Origin: Mimachlamys varia
Taxonomy: Eukaryota; Mollusca; Bivalvia; Pectinida; Pectinidae
NCBI GenBank assembly: GCA_947623455.1
Contig: OX392527.1
Location: 7,808,001-7,872,000, forward strand
Direction: 5' to 3'
DNA length: 64,000 bases
Part shown: in pieces, positions 15,060 through 26,483 of the stretch
Layout of the letters: each line of letters begins with the position of its first letter
Numbering within the stretch: position 1 is the stretch's first letter
Position numbers and translations under genes: made by a program
Notes under the pieces: generated by a model
The model's input: only the letters and a program-made list of their open reading frames with translations
Databases searched by the model: none
Told to the model about the DNA's origin: nothing

Positions 15060-15352
15060 TGTTCTGCGATTGGAGTACGCAATTGAATACACAAAGGTCA
15101 TACCCGTTTTAAACTCTAGACACTCATGCGTTTAGTTAGATAACATAAGCGATACTCGATTCCTAAATGCTAAAGTACTAAAGACTTGATATCAAGCAGT
15201 TTCCTCATTTGTTTTTTGCCCAGAAAAAATAGACACAAGTATCAACACTCATATACTGGCCATGTGAGGGGGAAATTATTTGCAATATTTCATTATTTCT
15301 TTTATCGGCAGTTAAAACATTTTGTTTATATTATATAAGTGAAAATGTTTCG
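15060..15352. other. Unassigned sequence
   Basis: No gene or repeat recognised. Confidence 0.35.
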
Positions 15353-15919
15353 AATGTAATTACCCGTGTTTTTCGTTGTTGTTTTTTTTAAATTTCTACA
15401 ATCAAGTTTTCCAGCAAACTGTTGACATTCCTATGAAAACAAAGTGTATCCCAATATTGTCTGACTTGTTTTTGTTTTCATACGAGACTAAATTTCTCGA
15501 GTTGCTATATCAAGATTAGTAACAAAAACATTGCCAAATCTTTTAATTTCACTTTCATGTTTATAGACTCCTCTACATCAGTTACATTGTTATACTAGGG
15601 CTTATACTGAATATCGAAATTTTTTGTGATAGATGTCGGCTGCTGACGAAAAAAATTACGGCACAGGGATTCGAGAGATGCAGGTTGTTGGAGATTATGA
15701 GCAAGTGTCTTGGTCGCCATTAAGAAATACTCTACGGATATCTTTGAATATTGTCAGCAGCTGATATCTACCATGAAAATCACTTTATTTAGAGCAAGCA
15801 CTAGAATAATGAACCAACTGCGACATGTAAACACCAAGGTTGGAAAAGCAGGGATGTTACCATCAAAAAGGGAACGATCGGAAAATTGAAATCGTCACTT
15901 TTATCATATAGCTTAGTAG
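15353..15919. repeat. 567-bp direct repeat, left copy (LINE flank)
   Basis: Starts AATGTAATTACCCGTG and ends ATAGCTTAGTAG. It matches 17941-18507 almost base for base, with differences mainly in a T-run. On the minus strand it encodes part of an older reverse-transcriptase relic (TKLYDKSDDFNFPIV, then MSQLVHYSSACS). It is best read as a target-site duplication around the LINE at 15920-17940. Confidence 0.9.
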
Positions 15920-17940
15920 CTAAAGGGAAATCTGCTGGTATTGACTTAGTGCTTAATGAGTATTTCATTGAATATAGTGAATTATTTGCACCTGTGTTAT
16001 TAAAATTATTTAACACTATTCTTCATGTAGGCTATTTCCCCAAAGATTGGGCATAGGGTGTTATAATACCTTTGCATAAAAAGGGCGATAAAAACAATGT
16101 AAACAACTATAGGGGTATTACTATTATTAGTCATTTAGCAAAACTTTTTACTTCTCTTTTAAATAAGCGATTGTTGTCATGGAGTGAAAGCGAAAATGTT
16201 ATTTCGGACGCCCAGTTTGGATTTCGGCCCGGGTATGGTACTAGAGACGCTATTTTTGTTTTAAACACTTTGATCTCTAAGACATTACAAAAAAAACAAA
16301 AGGTTGTATTGTGTATTCGTAGATTACCGTAAAGCTTTTGATATATCTCATACAAAGTTATGGTGTAAATTATGGAAAGCTGGAGTCAGAGGTCGATTGA
16401 TAATATCATTAGATCTATATATGACAATGTTAAATCATGTGTTAAGTTAGATGGTAAGTTGTCGGCAATGTACGACCTTCAGGTCGGGTTATTACAAAGG
16501 GAATCTTTATCCCCAATGTTGTTTTCTTTGTTCATTAATGACTTAGAGTCTGAGTTAATTAATTCGAATTGTCAAAGTTATCAACTGCAGTTAGTTAATC
16601 TTTTCATACTAATGTATGCAGATGATACTGTCCTGTTCTCAGAAGACATAAATGACCTTCAAAATATGCTAGATTTTTTGCATTCGTATTCTGTACGATG
16701 GAATTTAGATGTTAACTTGGAAAAAACAAAAATTGTTGTGTTTAGGAAAAGTAAATGTATTAATTCTAATGAACATTGGACATATAATGGTATGCCTGTT
16801 GAGTTGGTAGATCAGTTTTGTTACCTTGGTTTGGTTTTTAACTACAACGGTAAATTTACTACTGCTTTGAACAAATTTGCTGTTCAAGGTAGAAAAGCTT
16901 ATTTCTTGTTGAACAACAAAATGAAAAGATAAATGTTAAATTGTGAAACTAAATTGTCTTTATTTGACACATACATTTCATGTTTGTTAAATTATGCATG
17001 CGAAGTTTGGGGATTTAGTCCAGCCCCTCAGTTAGAGAAGGTGCATTTATTGTCCTTGAAAAATGTCCTTGGTGTTAAAAAGACTGTGAATACTTCTATG
17101 GTCTACTCTGAACTGGGTCGCTTTCCTTTACTAATTAATCGTAAGATTGCTGTCATCAAATATTGGCTTAAACTATTGAATACTGATAGTTGTATTTTAA
17201 AATCATGTTATCACGAACTTGTGGAGCTTAACATAAGAAGACCTAGTTGTAAAATGAATTTTATGTATCAGGTTAAGCATGAGCTTAGTAGTCTAGGATT
17301 TTATGATATTTGGTTGACTAAGCGTATTCCGAATGAAAACCATTTTTTAACATTATACACCCAACGGTTACATGATGTTTCCATGCAAGAGATAAGAAAC
17401 AGTTTTGAAAAATCTTCTAAGTGTTTGCTATATAAATATATTGTGGATAGGTTTGAACTGCAATTATATCTTATAAAGTCTCTGACATTTAAATTCAAAA
17501 ATATCCTTTCTAAATTCAGGATCCAAGCACACAACTTAATGGTCGAAACAGGAAGATACCATGGTATCCCTAGAGCCCAAAGGCTGTGTTTATTCTGTAA
17601 TAGAGGAGAAGTCGAGGATGAAACTCATTTTATATTATTATGTTCATCTTATTCAGAATTAAGAACATTATATATTAAACCGTATTTTTACCGGCGCCCC
17701 TCTGTTTACAAGTTAATTGAATTATTTACTAGTAAAAATGTAAAAAATTTGAAAAATTTAAGCAAATACCTTATCCATGCTTCTTTGAAAAGAAAGTCAC
17801 TACTGAATGTTTGATTTTTTTACACAACCACTGTTTCGGTTGCGTTCTCCGCCAACTTGTGCACATGCTTGTATTATATAAAGATGTATCATGTATTCCT
17901 ATGTGCTGTTCGGCATTTGGAAATAAATTGAATTGAAAAA
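15920..17940 (+). mobile_element. 5'-truncated non-LTR retrotransposon (LINE) insertion
   Basis: The insertion starts abruptly inside a reverse-transcriptase domain (KGKSAGIDLVLNEY) and runs to a 3' end AAATAAATTGAATTGAAAAA. Both sides are bounded by the 567-bp direct repeat. It contains the RT core and a C-terminal zinc-knuckle-like region but no apurinic endonuclease domain. The clade is not resolved; a CR1/L2/I-like family is likely. Confidence 0.88.
15921..17814 (+). pseudogene. LINE reverse transcriptase, broken
   Basis: Reverse transcriptases of this kind copy LINE RNA at a nicked chromosomal target. Visible blocks in order are PLHKKGDKNNVNNYRGI (about 16070-16120), FGFRPGYGTRDAIF, FVDYRKAFD in a shifted frame near 16315-16345, the catalytic YADD at 16615-16626, CYLGLVFNYNGKF, and a terminal C-x2-C-x9-H-x4-C cluster (CLFC...HFILLC, about 17586-17645). 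Breaks are a TAG after KDWA (about 16054), frameshifts near 16312 and again near 16370, and a TAA at 16930-16932. The longest intact piece is 16933-17814 (293 codons). It is non-functional. The 22339-23915 relic on the other strand belongs to a related family. Confidence 0.85.
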
Positions 17941-18507
17941 AATGTAATTACCCGTGTTTTTCGTTTTTTTTTTTTTTTAATTTCTACCATTAAGTTTTCC
18001 AGCAAATTGTTGACATTCCTATGAAAACAAAGTGTGTCCCAATATTGTCTGACTTGTTTTTGTTTTCATACGAGACTAAATTTCTCGAGTTGCTATATCA
18101 AGATTAGTAACAAAAACATTGCCAAATCTTTTAATTTCACTTTCATGTTTATAGACTCCTCTACATCAGTTACATTGTTATACTAGGGCTTATACTGAAT
18201 ATCGAAATTTTTTGTGATAGATGTCGGCTGCTGACGAAAAAAATTACGGCACAGGGATTCGAGAGATGCAGGTTGTTGGAGATTATGAGCAAGTGTCTTG
18301 GTCGCCATTAAGAAATACTCTACGGATATCTTTGAATATTGTCAGCAGCTGATATCTACCATGAAAATCACTTTATTTAGAGCAAGCACTAGAATAATGA
18401 ACCAACTGCGACATGTAAACACCAAGGTTGGAAAAGCAGGGATGTTACCATCAAAAAGGGAACGATCGGAAAATTGAAATCGTCACTTTTATCATATAGC
18501 TTAGTAG
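17941..18507. repeat. 567-bp direct repeat, right copy (LINE flank)
   Basis: The mate of 15353-15919. Here the sequence continues to the right into the same RT relic without interruption (TTKLYDKSDDF preceded by DLYLNYDRHGQL on the minus strand). This marks the copy as contiguous with the pre-insertion locus. Confidence 0.9.
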
Positions 18508-18870
18508 TAAGCTGCCCGTGTCTGTCGTAGTTTAAGTAGAGATCGAGGTAAGCAGCTGATGTAGAAGAGTATGTTGTTCTTTGTGTTTAAAGTTCAGAAG
18601 GGTATATACGATCGACGTCGTCAGCAAACATCTTGGTATTTATAGACAACAAATCGTCGATGATTAAAAGATTGGCAAGGGATTTTGTTACCTGTCCTGA
18701 TTAGTTCTTCCCCAAATTCAGCCTCGTGTGAAAACAAAAACAAGCCAGCTCAGAGTGGGGCACAGTTTGTTCCAATGGGAATGCCAACAGTCTGCTGGAT
18801 GATCTTATCCAAACTCAACAAAAATATTGTTAGCCAGGAAATCAATCATCCCTACTATATCTTCCTCAGT
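18300..18870 (-). pseudogene. Reverse-transcriptase relic with GIPxGTNCAPL motif
   Basis: Minus-strand fragments in order: MIDFLANNIFVEFG (about 18850-18810); GIPIGTNCAPL then a TGA and AGLFLFSHEAEF (about 18789-18720); DDLLSINTKMFADDV (about 18660-18615); DLYLNYDRHGQLTTKLYDKS and DDFNFPIV (about 18540-18465); then MSQLVHYSSACS. This order fits reverse transcriptases common in invertebrate genomes. Stops and frameshifts show decay. I cannot say whether it is a Penelope-like or another class. The LINE at 15920 is inserted in it. Confidence 0.6.
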
Positions 18871-19011
18871 ATATTTCATCTATGCCTTTGTACTGTGTTT
18901 TTTTTTATTTATTTATTTACAAAGTATGATATAAGATAGCTCACAGCCATATATTTGTTTCGTCGTTTATCTTTCTTGGAAAAGAAAGCTCTCATAATGA
19001 CAGACCGAAGA

Positions 19012-20286
19012 TGTTTAAGGTATGAGAGTGTACACGGGGGAACCCGAATGGTTTAAGGTATGGTAGTGTACACGGGGGAACCCGAATGGTAAGGTATGGT
19101 AGTGTACACGGGGGAACCCGAATGGTTTAAGGTATGGTAGTGTACACGGGGGAACCCGAATGGTTTAAGGTATGGTAGTGTACACGGGGAAACCCGAATG
19201 GTTTAAGGTATGGTAGTGTACACGGGGGAACCCGAATGGTTTAAGGTATGGTAGTGTACACGGGGGAACCCGAATGGTAAGGTATGGTAGTGTACACGGG
19301 GAACCCGAATGGTTTAAGGTATGGTAGTGTACACGGGGGAACCCGAATGGTTTAAGGTATGGTAGTGTACACGGGGGAACCCGAATGGTTTAAGGTATGG
19401 TAGTGTACACGGGGGAACCCGAATGGTTTAAGGTATGGTAGTGTACACGGGGGAACCCGAATGGTTTAAGGTATGGTAGTGTACACGGGGGAACCCGAAT
19501 GGTTTAAGGTATGGTAGTGTACACGGGGGAACCCGAATGGTTTAAGGTATGGTAGTGTACACGGGGGAACCCGAATGGTAAGGTATGGTAGTGTACACGG
19601 GGGAACCCGAATGGTTTAAGGTATGGTAGTGTACACGGGGGAACCCGAATGGTAAGGTATGGTAGTGTACACGGGGGAACCCGAATGGTTTAAGGTATGG
19701 TAGTGTACACGGGGGAACCCGAATGGTTTAAGGTATGGTAGTGTACACGGGGAAACCCGAATGGTTTAAGGTATGGTAGTGTACACGGGGGAAACCGAAT
19801 GGTTTAAGGTATGGTAGTGTACACGGGGGAAACCGAATGGTTTAAGGTATGGTAGTGTACACGGGGGAACCCGAATGGTTTAAGGTATGGTAGTGTACAC
19901 GGGGGAACCCGAATGGTTTAAGGTATGGTAGTGTACACGGGGGAACCCGAATGGTAATGTATGGTAGTGTACACGGGGGAACCCGAATGGTAATGTATGG
20001 TAGTGTACACGGGGGAACCCGAATGGTAAGGTATGGTAGTGTACACGGGGGAACCCGAATGGTTTAAGGTATGGTAGTGTACACGGGGGAACCCGAATGG
20101 TTTAAGGTATGGTAGTGTACACGGGGGAACCCGAATGGTAAGGTATGGTAGTGTACACGGGGGAACCCGAATGGTAAGGTATGGTAGTGTACACGGGGGA
20201 ACCCGAATGGTAAGGTATGGTAGTGTACACGGGGGAACCCGAATGGTAAGGTATGGTAGTGTACACAGGGGAAACCGAATGGTTTG
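19012..20286. repeat. 35/38-bp minisatellite, about 34 copies
   Basis: The unit is GGTATGGTAGTGTACACGGG then GGAACCCGAATGGTTTAA, with a recurrent 3-bp deletion variant (GGTAAGG in place of GGTTTAAGG). Frames over it on the minus strand are repeat artefacts. Confidence 0.95.
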
Positions 20287-20620
20287 ATAGACGAAACATT
20301 TTTAGTAGGGGTGCTCAAGACTGATCAGAAAATCTTCCGAGTTTTATTTATTTTTTTTCAACTTCATCTCATTAATTCCACCACTGTAGTAAACACTGTC
20401 ACACTAAGACAAGACTGAAGCCCTGATTTAATGATACACAGATATTGAATTATTTAGAAACAAATATCATAATAGTTTTGATCACTTGGATGTCTGATCC
20501 TAAGTTTGAAACTAGGGGGAGATAAGCTGGTAGTAAAAGTCAGTAGAGAAATTGTCCATAAACGTAGCCAGTCTAAGCTGCATGATAGGAGAAGATATCA
20601 AGTTCCCGATGGTGAAAATT
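20287..20620. other. Unassigned sequence
   Basis: An open frame starts at 20506 and runs into the next array. Its unique part (MKLGGDKLVVKVSREIVHKR) matches nothing I recognise. Confidence 0.3.
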
Positions 20621-20625
20621 GCAGC

Positions 20626-21168
20626 GTCACTGACGGACAGACTGTGTCAACTACAGACGGACGAACTTACAACACGTCACTGACGGACAGACTGTGTCAA
20701 CTACAGACGGACGAACTTACAACACGTCACTGACGGACAGACTGTGTCAACTACAGACGGTCAGACTTACAACACGTCACTGACGGACAGACTGTGTCAA
20801 CTACAGACGGACAGACTTACAACACGTCACTGCTTCTAACTGTGTCAACTACAGACGGACAGACTGACAACACGTCACTGCTTCTAACTGTGTCAACTAC
20901 AGACGGACAGACTGACAACACGTCACTGCTTCTAACTGTGTCAACTACAGACGGACGGACAGACAACACGTCACTGCTTCTAACTGTGTCAACTACAGAC
21001 GGACAGACTTACAACACGTCACTGCTTCTAATCTAACTGTGTCAACTACAGACGGACAGACTAACAACACGTCACTACTTCTAGCAGTGTTAACTTCAGA
21101 CGGACAGACTGTGTCAACTACAGACGGACAGACTGACAACACGTCACTGCTTCTAACGGTGTCAACTA
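20626..21168. repeat. 48/50-bp minisatellite, about 11 copies
   Basis: Unit core is CTGTGTCAACTACAGACGGA followed by CGAACTTACAACACGTCAC and either TGACGGACAG (50 bp, left part) or TGCTTCTA (48 bp, right part). The unit type changes once near 20830. Confidence 0.92.
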
Positions 21169-21219
21169 TTGACTGGCAGATTTACGAAACAATGATTTTT
21201 CGCGACCCGTGATATCATA

Positions 21220-21245
21220 AGGGGAAGGAGGGGGGGGGGGGGGTC
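21220..21245. repeat. Poly-G run
   Basis: A G-rich stretch (GGGGAAGGAGG followed by a run of about 16 G) that could form a quadruplex. Confidence 0.85.
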
Positions 21246-22002
21246 CTTGATGTGTGAGGACGCGACATTACCAATACTTGGATTTTATCCAAATAAAGAA
21301 TGAAGCTAAACACATTTTTTCTTCCATCACACATTATTTTGCTTTCTCCTGGAACCCTAGCCTCAATGTTGCCCTGTCCATTGTCTAGATGTATTTTAGA
21401 TCTCCCTCGCGTCTATTTGAAAAGCTATGTTTGTTTTACCTTTGAGAAAATACGTGGTAAGATTGTGAAACATACGCCCATATTACCTCGTAACCAACAT
21501 ATTTCACAAATTACAACACTCCTGTATCATGATAGCCTAATAATTAGCGTCTTCAGAAACTAATTAGGTATGATACGGCCACATGTGGGGACCTTTAGGA
21601 CTAAGGTAGTGTCGGTATCAGTCATTATCGGATCATGTAACTTGGTTTCCGGATATATAATTCTCTCTCCGCCCAGGATATGAATGCTATAATGTGGATA
21701 ATCATCCAAATTAATTCCATTTCAAAATGTCTGGTTATTACAGACCCCTTTTTATTATATGAAATTAATTAATAAACAGGAATTTGTCGATATCAACACA
21801 TTGTTTAAATATCGACACCATTTTGTATACTTGTTGAGGGATAATAATAATAATAATAACAATCCGAGGTTATATACCGCTTTATCACGACCTTAAAGGC
21901 CGCCTCAAAGCGGTTTAAAAATTATTATCCGTGGTTATAGGGCCTTAGCAACCAGCCAATATCGTTCTCGACTTCCTGGGGAGCATACAACCGGTGCTGT
22001 CA
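21246..22002. other. Unassigned sequence with an (ATA)n microsatellite
   Basis: An 87-codon open frame at 21300-21563 is unrecognised. A short (ATA)n tract lies at about 21841-21860. No supported gene. Confidence 0.4.
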
Positions 22003-23920
22003 TTTCAAGTTCAAGTTCTTTATTTGCTAAAGTTTTACAACTTATGGCAATACACATATAGAAATCTAGGACACACTCACACAAACTATCACTCGTCCTC
22101 TCTATCATCATCTTTACATAAACTTACCCCCACTCTCACACATCATCAATTAACTCCCTTATCAACATTATCATTCATTCATTCATTATCACTATCCGAT
22201 CTAGCAATACTCTTTATTATATTCACTCTAGGAAACTCACATACAACTTAATAAACATAATAATAGGTTATTCGAAATGTTATACAATATAATAATTTCT
22301 AAAGGATATATGTGACATATTTGTTTACATAACCTGTTCTAGAGGTGACCTCTTAATAAGTCAGATCTGCGTTTAAATGCTAATGTCAAGAATTTTCCTA
22401 AATTATTAAGTTCTTTTGTATTTTTAACATTAAGTAATTGTATGAATTTAAACATACTAGGCCTTCTGAAATAAAATTGCTTTATGAATTTAGCACGGAT
22501 ATCTGAAAAGCTATTACATTTAATTATAAAATGATATTCGTCTTCTAATTCATTTTCATAACATAAAATACATTTTCTTTCTTTTCTAGGAATAACCCTG
22601 TAACGGCCACGCTCAATAAATAGGTAATGTGCACACAAACGTGTCTTAGAAATATGTTTAAGGTAATTCAAATTAATTGCTTTATGTAGATACGGTTGCA
22701 AATGAATATTTTCCACTAAATGTTGATACAATACTCCTTTAGAAGAAGAATGGACTTTATCTAGGCAATCTTGCTGGAAAATATCAACTAATCTTTGCTT
22801 ATATACACCAATAGAGTTGTTATTGATTAAATTACTACACATGAATCCCAGACCGACCCTTGAAAGATCAAGTTTCAAGTTGAGTATCCACGGGTCTTTA
22901 TTTGCAACCATATCATCATAACATGCTTTCAGTACACAGTTATCTGTAAGTTGTAATTTTACCCAATACTTGAAGATTTTAACTTTTCTCAACAACTGTA
23001 AATGAAATCTTCCAAATTCAACATAAAGAAATGCAGAGTTTGTAGATTTCTTTAATTCTAATAATGATTTCAAGAATCCAATATGCATTTTTTCTATTTC
23101 TGGTGCTTTATGGAAGCCCTAGGTTTCAGAACCATACATTAAAATACTATTAACAAAAGTGTCAAAAACAGCAAGACGAGATTCATTATAAGAATAGTTC
23201 TTCTTACATACATTATTTATGGCAAATATTGGTTTCCTACCTTGTTCTGCAAGTTTTTTTTGTAACTTTGTAAATTTTCCATTATAGTTTAGAGTGAGAC
23301 CAAGATAATTAAACTCATCAACTATTTCAATTACATTGTTATCATAAAACCATCTTTCATTTTCTCTTATCAAGCCACCATTTCTAAAAATAACAATTTT
23401 TGTTTTCTCAATGTTTAAAGTTAAGCTCCATTTTTTTGCAATAATTTGATAATGAATCTAACATTTTTTTGTAAATCTCCTGGTGTTTCAGAGATAATAA
23501 CCATATCATCTGCGTACATTAGTAAAAATATGTTTATTGTTTGAATTTCTAGTGTTGTACAATTATTTTAAAAAAAAAACAACATTTCTATATCGTTAAC
23601 AAATGATGTTAACTACAAGGGAGAAAATATTTCCCCTTGGAACAAACCGCAATCGCATTTGAAAAAGTCAGTAACACCTTTGAATTTGACAGAGCATCTT
23701 ACGTTGTTATAGAGACTTCTTGTTATTTTTAAAAATGTCCCTTCTATTCCATCCTTAATCATTTTATACCAAAGCTTTTGACGACTCACAATATCAAAAG
23801 CTTTCTTATAATCTATGAAACAGCAGTAAAGTCTTTTTCGTTTTCTGAGAGTTCTGTTAATAGCATCTATAGCTAGCATTCTACAATTTCTAGCACTACC
23901 CAACCACGTACTCATTTAAT
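22003..23920 (-). mobile_element. Second LINE relic, minus strand, 5'-truncated
   Basis: The 3' end (low coordinate) reads, on the minus strand, AAATAAAGAACTTGAACTTGAA, similar in style to the tail of the LINE at 17940. The 5' end stops in the RT domain at about 23915 and abuts a SINE-like piece. Confidence 0.8.
22339..23915 (-). pseudogene. LINE reverse transcriptase, broken
   Basis: Minus-strand blocks: LYCCFIDYKKAFDIVSRQKL (within 23613-23915), CDCGLFQGEIFSPL, MYADDMVIISETPGDLQKN (catalytic YADD about 23518-23507), WFYDNNVIEIVDEFNYLGLT with LNYNGKF (23119-23373), then a 249-codon C-terminal piece (22339-23088) ending with CILCYENELEDEYHFIIKC, a C-x2-C-x9-H-x4-C cluster. Frames change at least three times, around 23610, 23400 and 23110. 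The block order and the terminal cluster match the + strand copy at 15921-17814. Confidence 0.82.
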
Positions 23921-23924
23921 GCTG

Positions 23925-24055
23925 AGTAACCTGGAACAAGCAGAGTAAAGTGTCTTGCTCAAGGATACAACACAAGTGCCGTGACCGGGACTCGAACTCG
24001 CAACCCTTCGATCACGAGCCAGGCGTCCTACCACTAGACCACCGTGCCTCACCGG
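23925..24055 (-). mobile_element. tRNA-derived SINE-like fragment
   Basis: The minus strand contains a box A-like TGGTCTAGTGGTAGGACGCC and a box B GGTTGCGAGTTCGAGTCCC at tRNA spacing, followed by TCCTTGAGCAAGACACTTTA, a sequence type common in invertebrate SINEs. The acceptor stem does not pair, so it is not a working tRNA gene. Confidence 0.65.
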
Positions 24056-24885
24056 GATAAGTTTTCATATTTCTTAATTACATTTATGCTGGTTTTTTTT
24101 TCAAAAATGATGTAGACTATATTTTTGAAACTTGGAGATGAAAAATTAGGTATTTTGGACTGAAAAGAGGACAAACTTGACTAGGGAACACTTGTGTTAG
24201 TCAGCATCGGGATAATTAATGATTTACTCACTACTTTTGCTGTACTCCTGAATTGTATTTGAATCACTTAAAATTGTTGTTACTTTGATAGTGAAATGTT
24301 ATTGTGATTTCGACAAAATCGTAAAACAAAGTCGCCTCAAACTGTTCAAAATGAATTCTCTCATATATTTCTTTGTATAAGAGATTTACCCTTGATATTG
24401 TCCTCGTAATAAGTTAAATAAATCTGTGTATCATAGCAACATGGCCGTTAGTGCTGGACTCCATGTGAAGCTGGCAGTGTCGTACATGAATAACAATTGG
24501 GTATTCAGGACTGGAAAGAAATGAGGCCATGGATTTGATATATACCTTGTCAAGCGTCTTTTTAGTATGTTTATGATTCAGTTTACCTCTTCATTTTTGC
24601 TTGTAAACTTGGTTCTCATTTTTGCTTTAAAATGGTGGCCGATTAACCAATAGCTTAAAATGTCTTAGTTCCTTGTCTTAAAGCATGCATGTAACACCAC
24701 AAAATGTAAACAAATGACTCAAATGAGTATTTGATTTTTTCTCCATTTCATTCTCGCAAATTCCGTGGATCATTTTAACCAGCTGCTCGTTCAATGTTTG
24801 TTCTAAATCATTATTTTTGTGTAAATGAACTGCATGGTATTATCTGTCGTTGAGGTTATCGAGTGATGGACAACCCTCGTCAGAT
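24056..24885. other. Unassigned sequence
   Basis: No gene, tandem repeat or inverted repeat recognised. Confidence 0.4.
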
Positions 24886-24887
24886 TA

Positions 24888-25180
24888 CAGCACACCTGTA
24901 AGGCGATACCCTAATTACAACACACCTGTATGACGATACCCTAGTTACAACACACCTGTATGGCGATACCCTAATTACAACACACCTGTATGACGATACC
25001 CTATTTACAACACACCTGTATGACGATACCCTGTTTACAACACACCTGTATGACGATACCCTATTTACAACACACCTGTATGACGATACCCTAGTTACAA
25101 CACACCTGTATGACGATACCCTAATTACAACACACCTGTATGACGATACTCTATTTACAACACACCTGTATGACGATACG
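24888..25180. repeat. 30-bp tandem repeat, about 10 copies
   Basis: The unit is TTACAACACACCTGTATGAC then GATACCCTAA. The length is a multiple of three, so the minus strand shows a periodic SSYRCVV frame that is not a gene. Confidence 0.93.
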
Positions 25181-25289
25181 TACAACATAGTATCTTGTAC
25201 ACAATATGTCATGTTGTACGTACAAAATAATAATTGTTTTATATGCAAGATAGTAAGTTGTTCGAACAAGATAGTAAGTTGTACTAATT

Positions 25290-26400
25290 CATCTCACTTT
25301 GTTTATGACTTGGTCATAGATGTGCGAGAGTCTAAGAGCCCCCTCATCCCGATTTAGAACCGGCCCGATGCGGCGTATTCAGATGGCTTCTTTGATCTGC
25401 CGCCTCAGCAAATTGCTCACTCTGTCTGACACTTTGGAGTTTTCCCAGTCAATCACATGATTGCTCTGTACGACATGGTCTGTGCACGGGCACTCGAATC
25501 TGGACCCCGACCCTTTACTCGCCAAATACTCTTATAATATCATGATATTATAAGAGTATATGGCGAGTAAAGGGGGCGGGGTCCAGAATCATGATATTAT
25601 AAGAGTATTTGGCGAGTAAAGGGGGCGGGGTCCAGATTCAAGCGCCCGTGGTCTGTGATTGCCGATTTGTTTATCTGGGACTCCGCCTGCTTCTTTTCCG
25701 ATCTGGTGAATTTCTTTCCTACTTGTGTGTCAGTATATTTCTTGTGTTCACCAAGACGAACACCAAAACGTCTTCCAGTCTCTCTAATATATGATGCGTT
25801 GCAGTTTTGGCATCCGATCTTGTACACGCATTCTGCAACGTTTTGTTTCGGTGTTTTATCCTTAGGATGCACAAGGATGTTCCGAAGTGTTTTGTGGGGC
25901 TTCATGGCTGTTGCTTTGCCACGACTGCGATATATCCTCTGGATGGTTTTGGATATGCCTTTGATATACGGGATGACCACTTGACCTTTGGTTTTGTTCT
26001 TGACCTTAATTGGTCTTTTCTTGTTTCCCCCCTTACTTTGGCACTGCTGTTCTATCCGTTTTAGGGCCCATTCCGGATATGCACATGTTTTCATTGCCCT
26101 AGCAATGTGTTTCTGCTCTTGCAATTTGTCATGCTGTTCTTTGACAATTGTCTAACACCTATTGAGCAATGTGCGTACGACGCCTAACTTTTGATGTTAA
26201 GGATGGTGACAATTGAAATTCAGGTATTGGTCCGTATGTGTATATTAAACCAATACCTTTGCAGTACCGTCTTCTTTCTTTACTAACAGAGTGTCTAGGA
26301 AGGGCATTGTTCCGTTGGTTTCCTCCTCGAATGTAAATATTTGATGTTCTTAGTAGCATCTACAGTGTTGATGTGTGTGGTCAATTCTTTCTAATTTGGT
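25290..26400 (-). pseudogene. Penelope-like retroelement C-terminus with GIY-YIG endonuclease relic
   Basis: Penelope-like elements pair a reverse transcriptase with a C-terminal GIY-YIG nuclease that nicks the target. Minus-strand blocks in order are FTFEEETNGTMPFLDTLLV (about 26340-26285), THTDQYLNFN (about 26235-26205), then a 175-codon frame ending at 25597. That frame has KTCAYPEWALKRIEQQ, VVIPYIKGISKTIQRIYRS and CVYKIGCQNCNASYIRETGR; the last is the GIY-YIG region, with Y-x-x-ETGR. After an inserted palindromic element come NHVIDWENSKVSDRVSNLLR and RIGPVLNRDEGALRLSHIYD (about 25470-25300), the typical tail. The RT palm is absent. Frameshifts and a stop in the tail show decay. Confidence 0.75.
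25485..25648. mobile_element. Palindromic element inserted in the Penelope relic (9-bp TSD)
   Basis: Arms start CGGGC(A/G)CT(C/T)GAATCTGG and continue ACCCCG...TTTACTCGCC and ATACTCTTATAATATCATGA in opposite orientations, with one arm partly duplicated. The flanks TGGTCTGTG at 25476-25484 and 25649-25657 are an exact 9-bp direct repeat. Removing the element and one flank restores the relic's reading frame across the site. A 9-bp duplication fits Mutator-type or related transposition. Confidence 0.82.
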
Positions 26401-26483
26401 TGTGTAAAATAATCTTTACATAAATGTCTTTAAGCTTTGCACATCTTGAAATAAAATTCAAATGTTAACTCTTAAAAAACAAA

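Noticed and set aside
15801..16016. A 71-codon minus-strand gene
   Set aside because: It joins an old RT relic (TKLYDKSDDFNFPIV) to unrelated LINE antisense sequence across the insertion boundary at 15919/15920.
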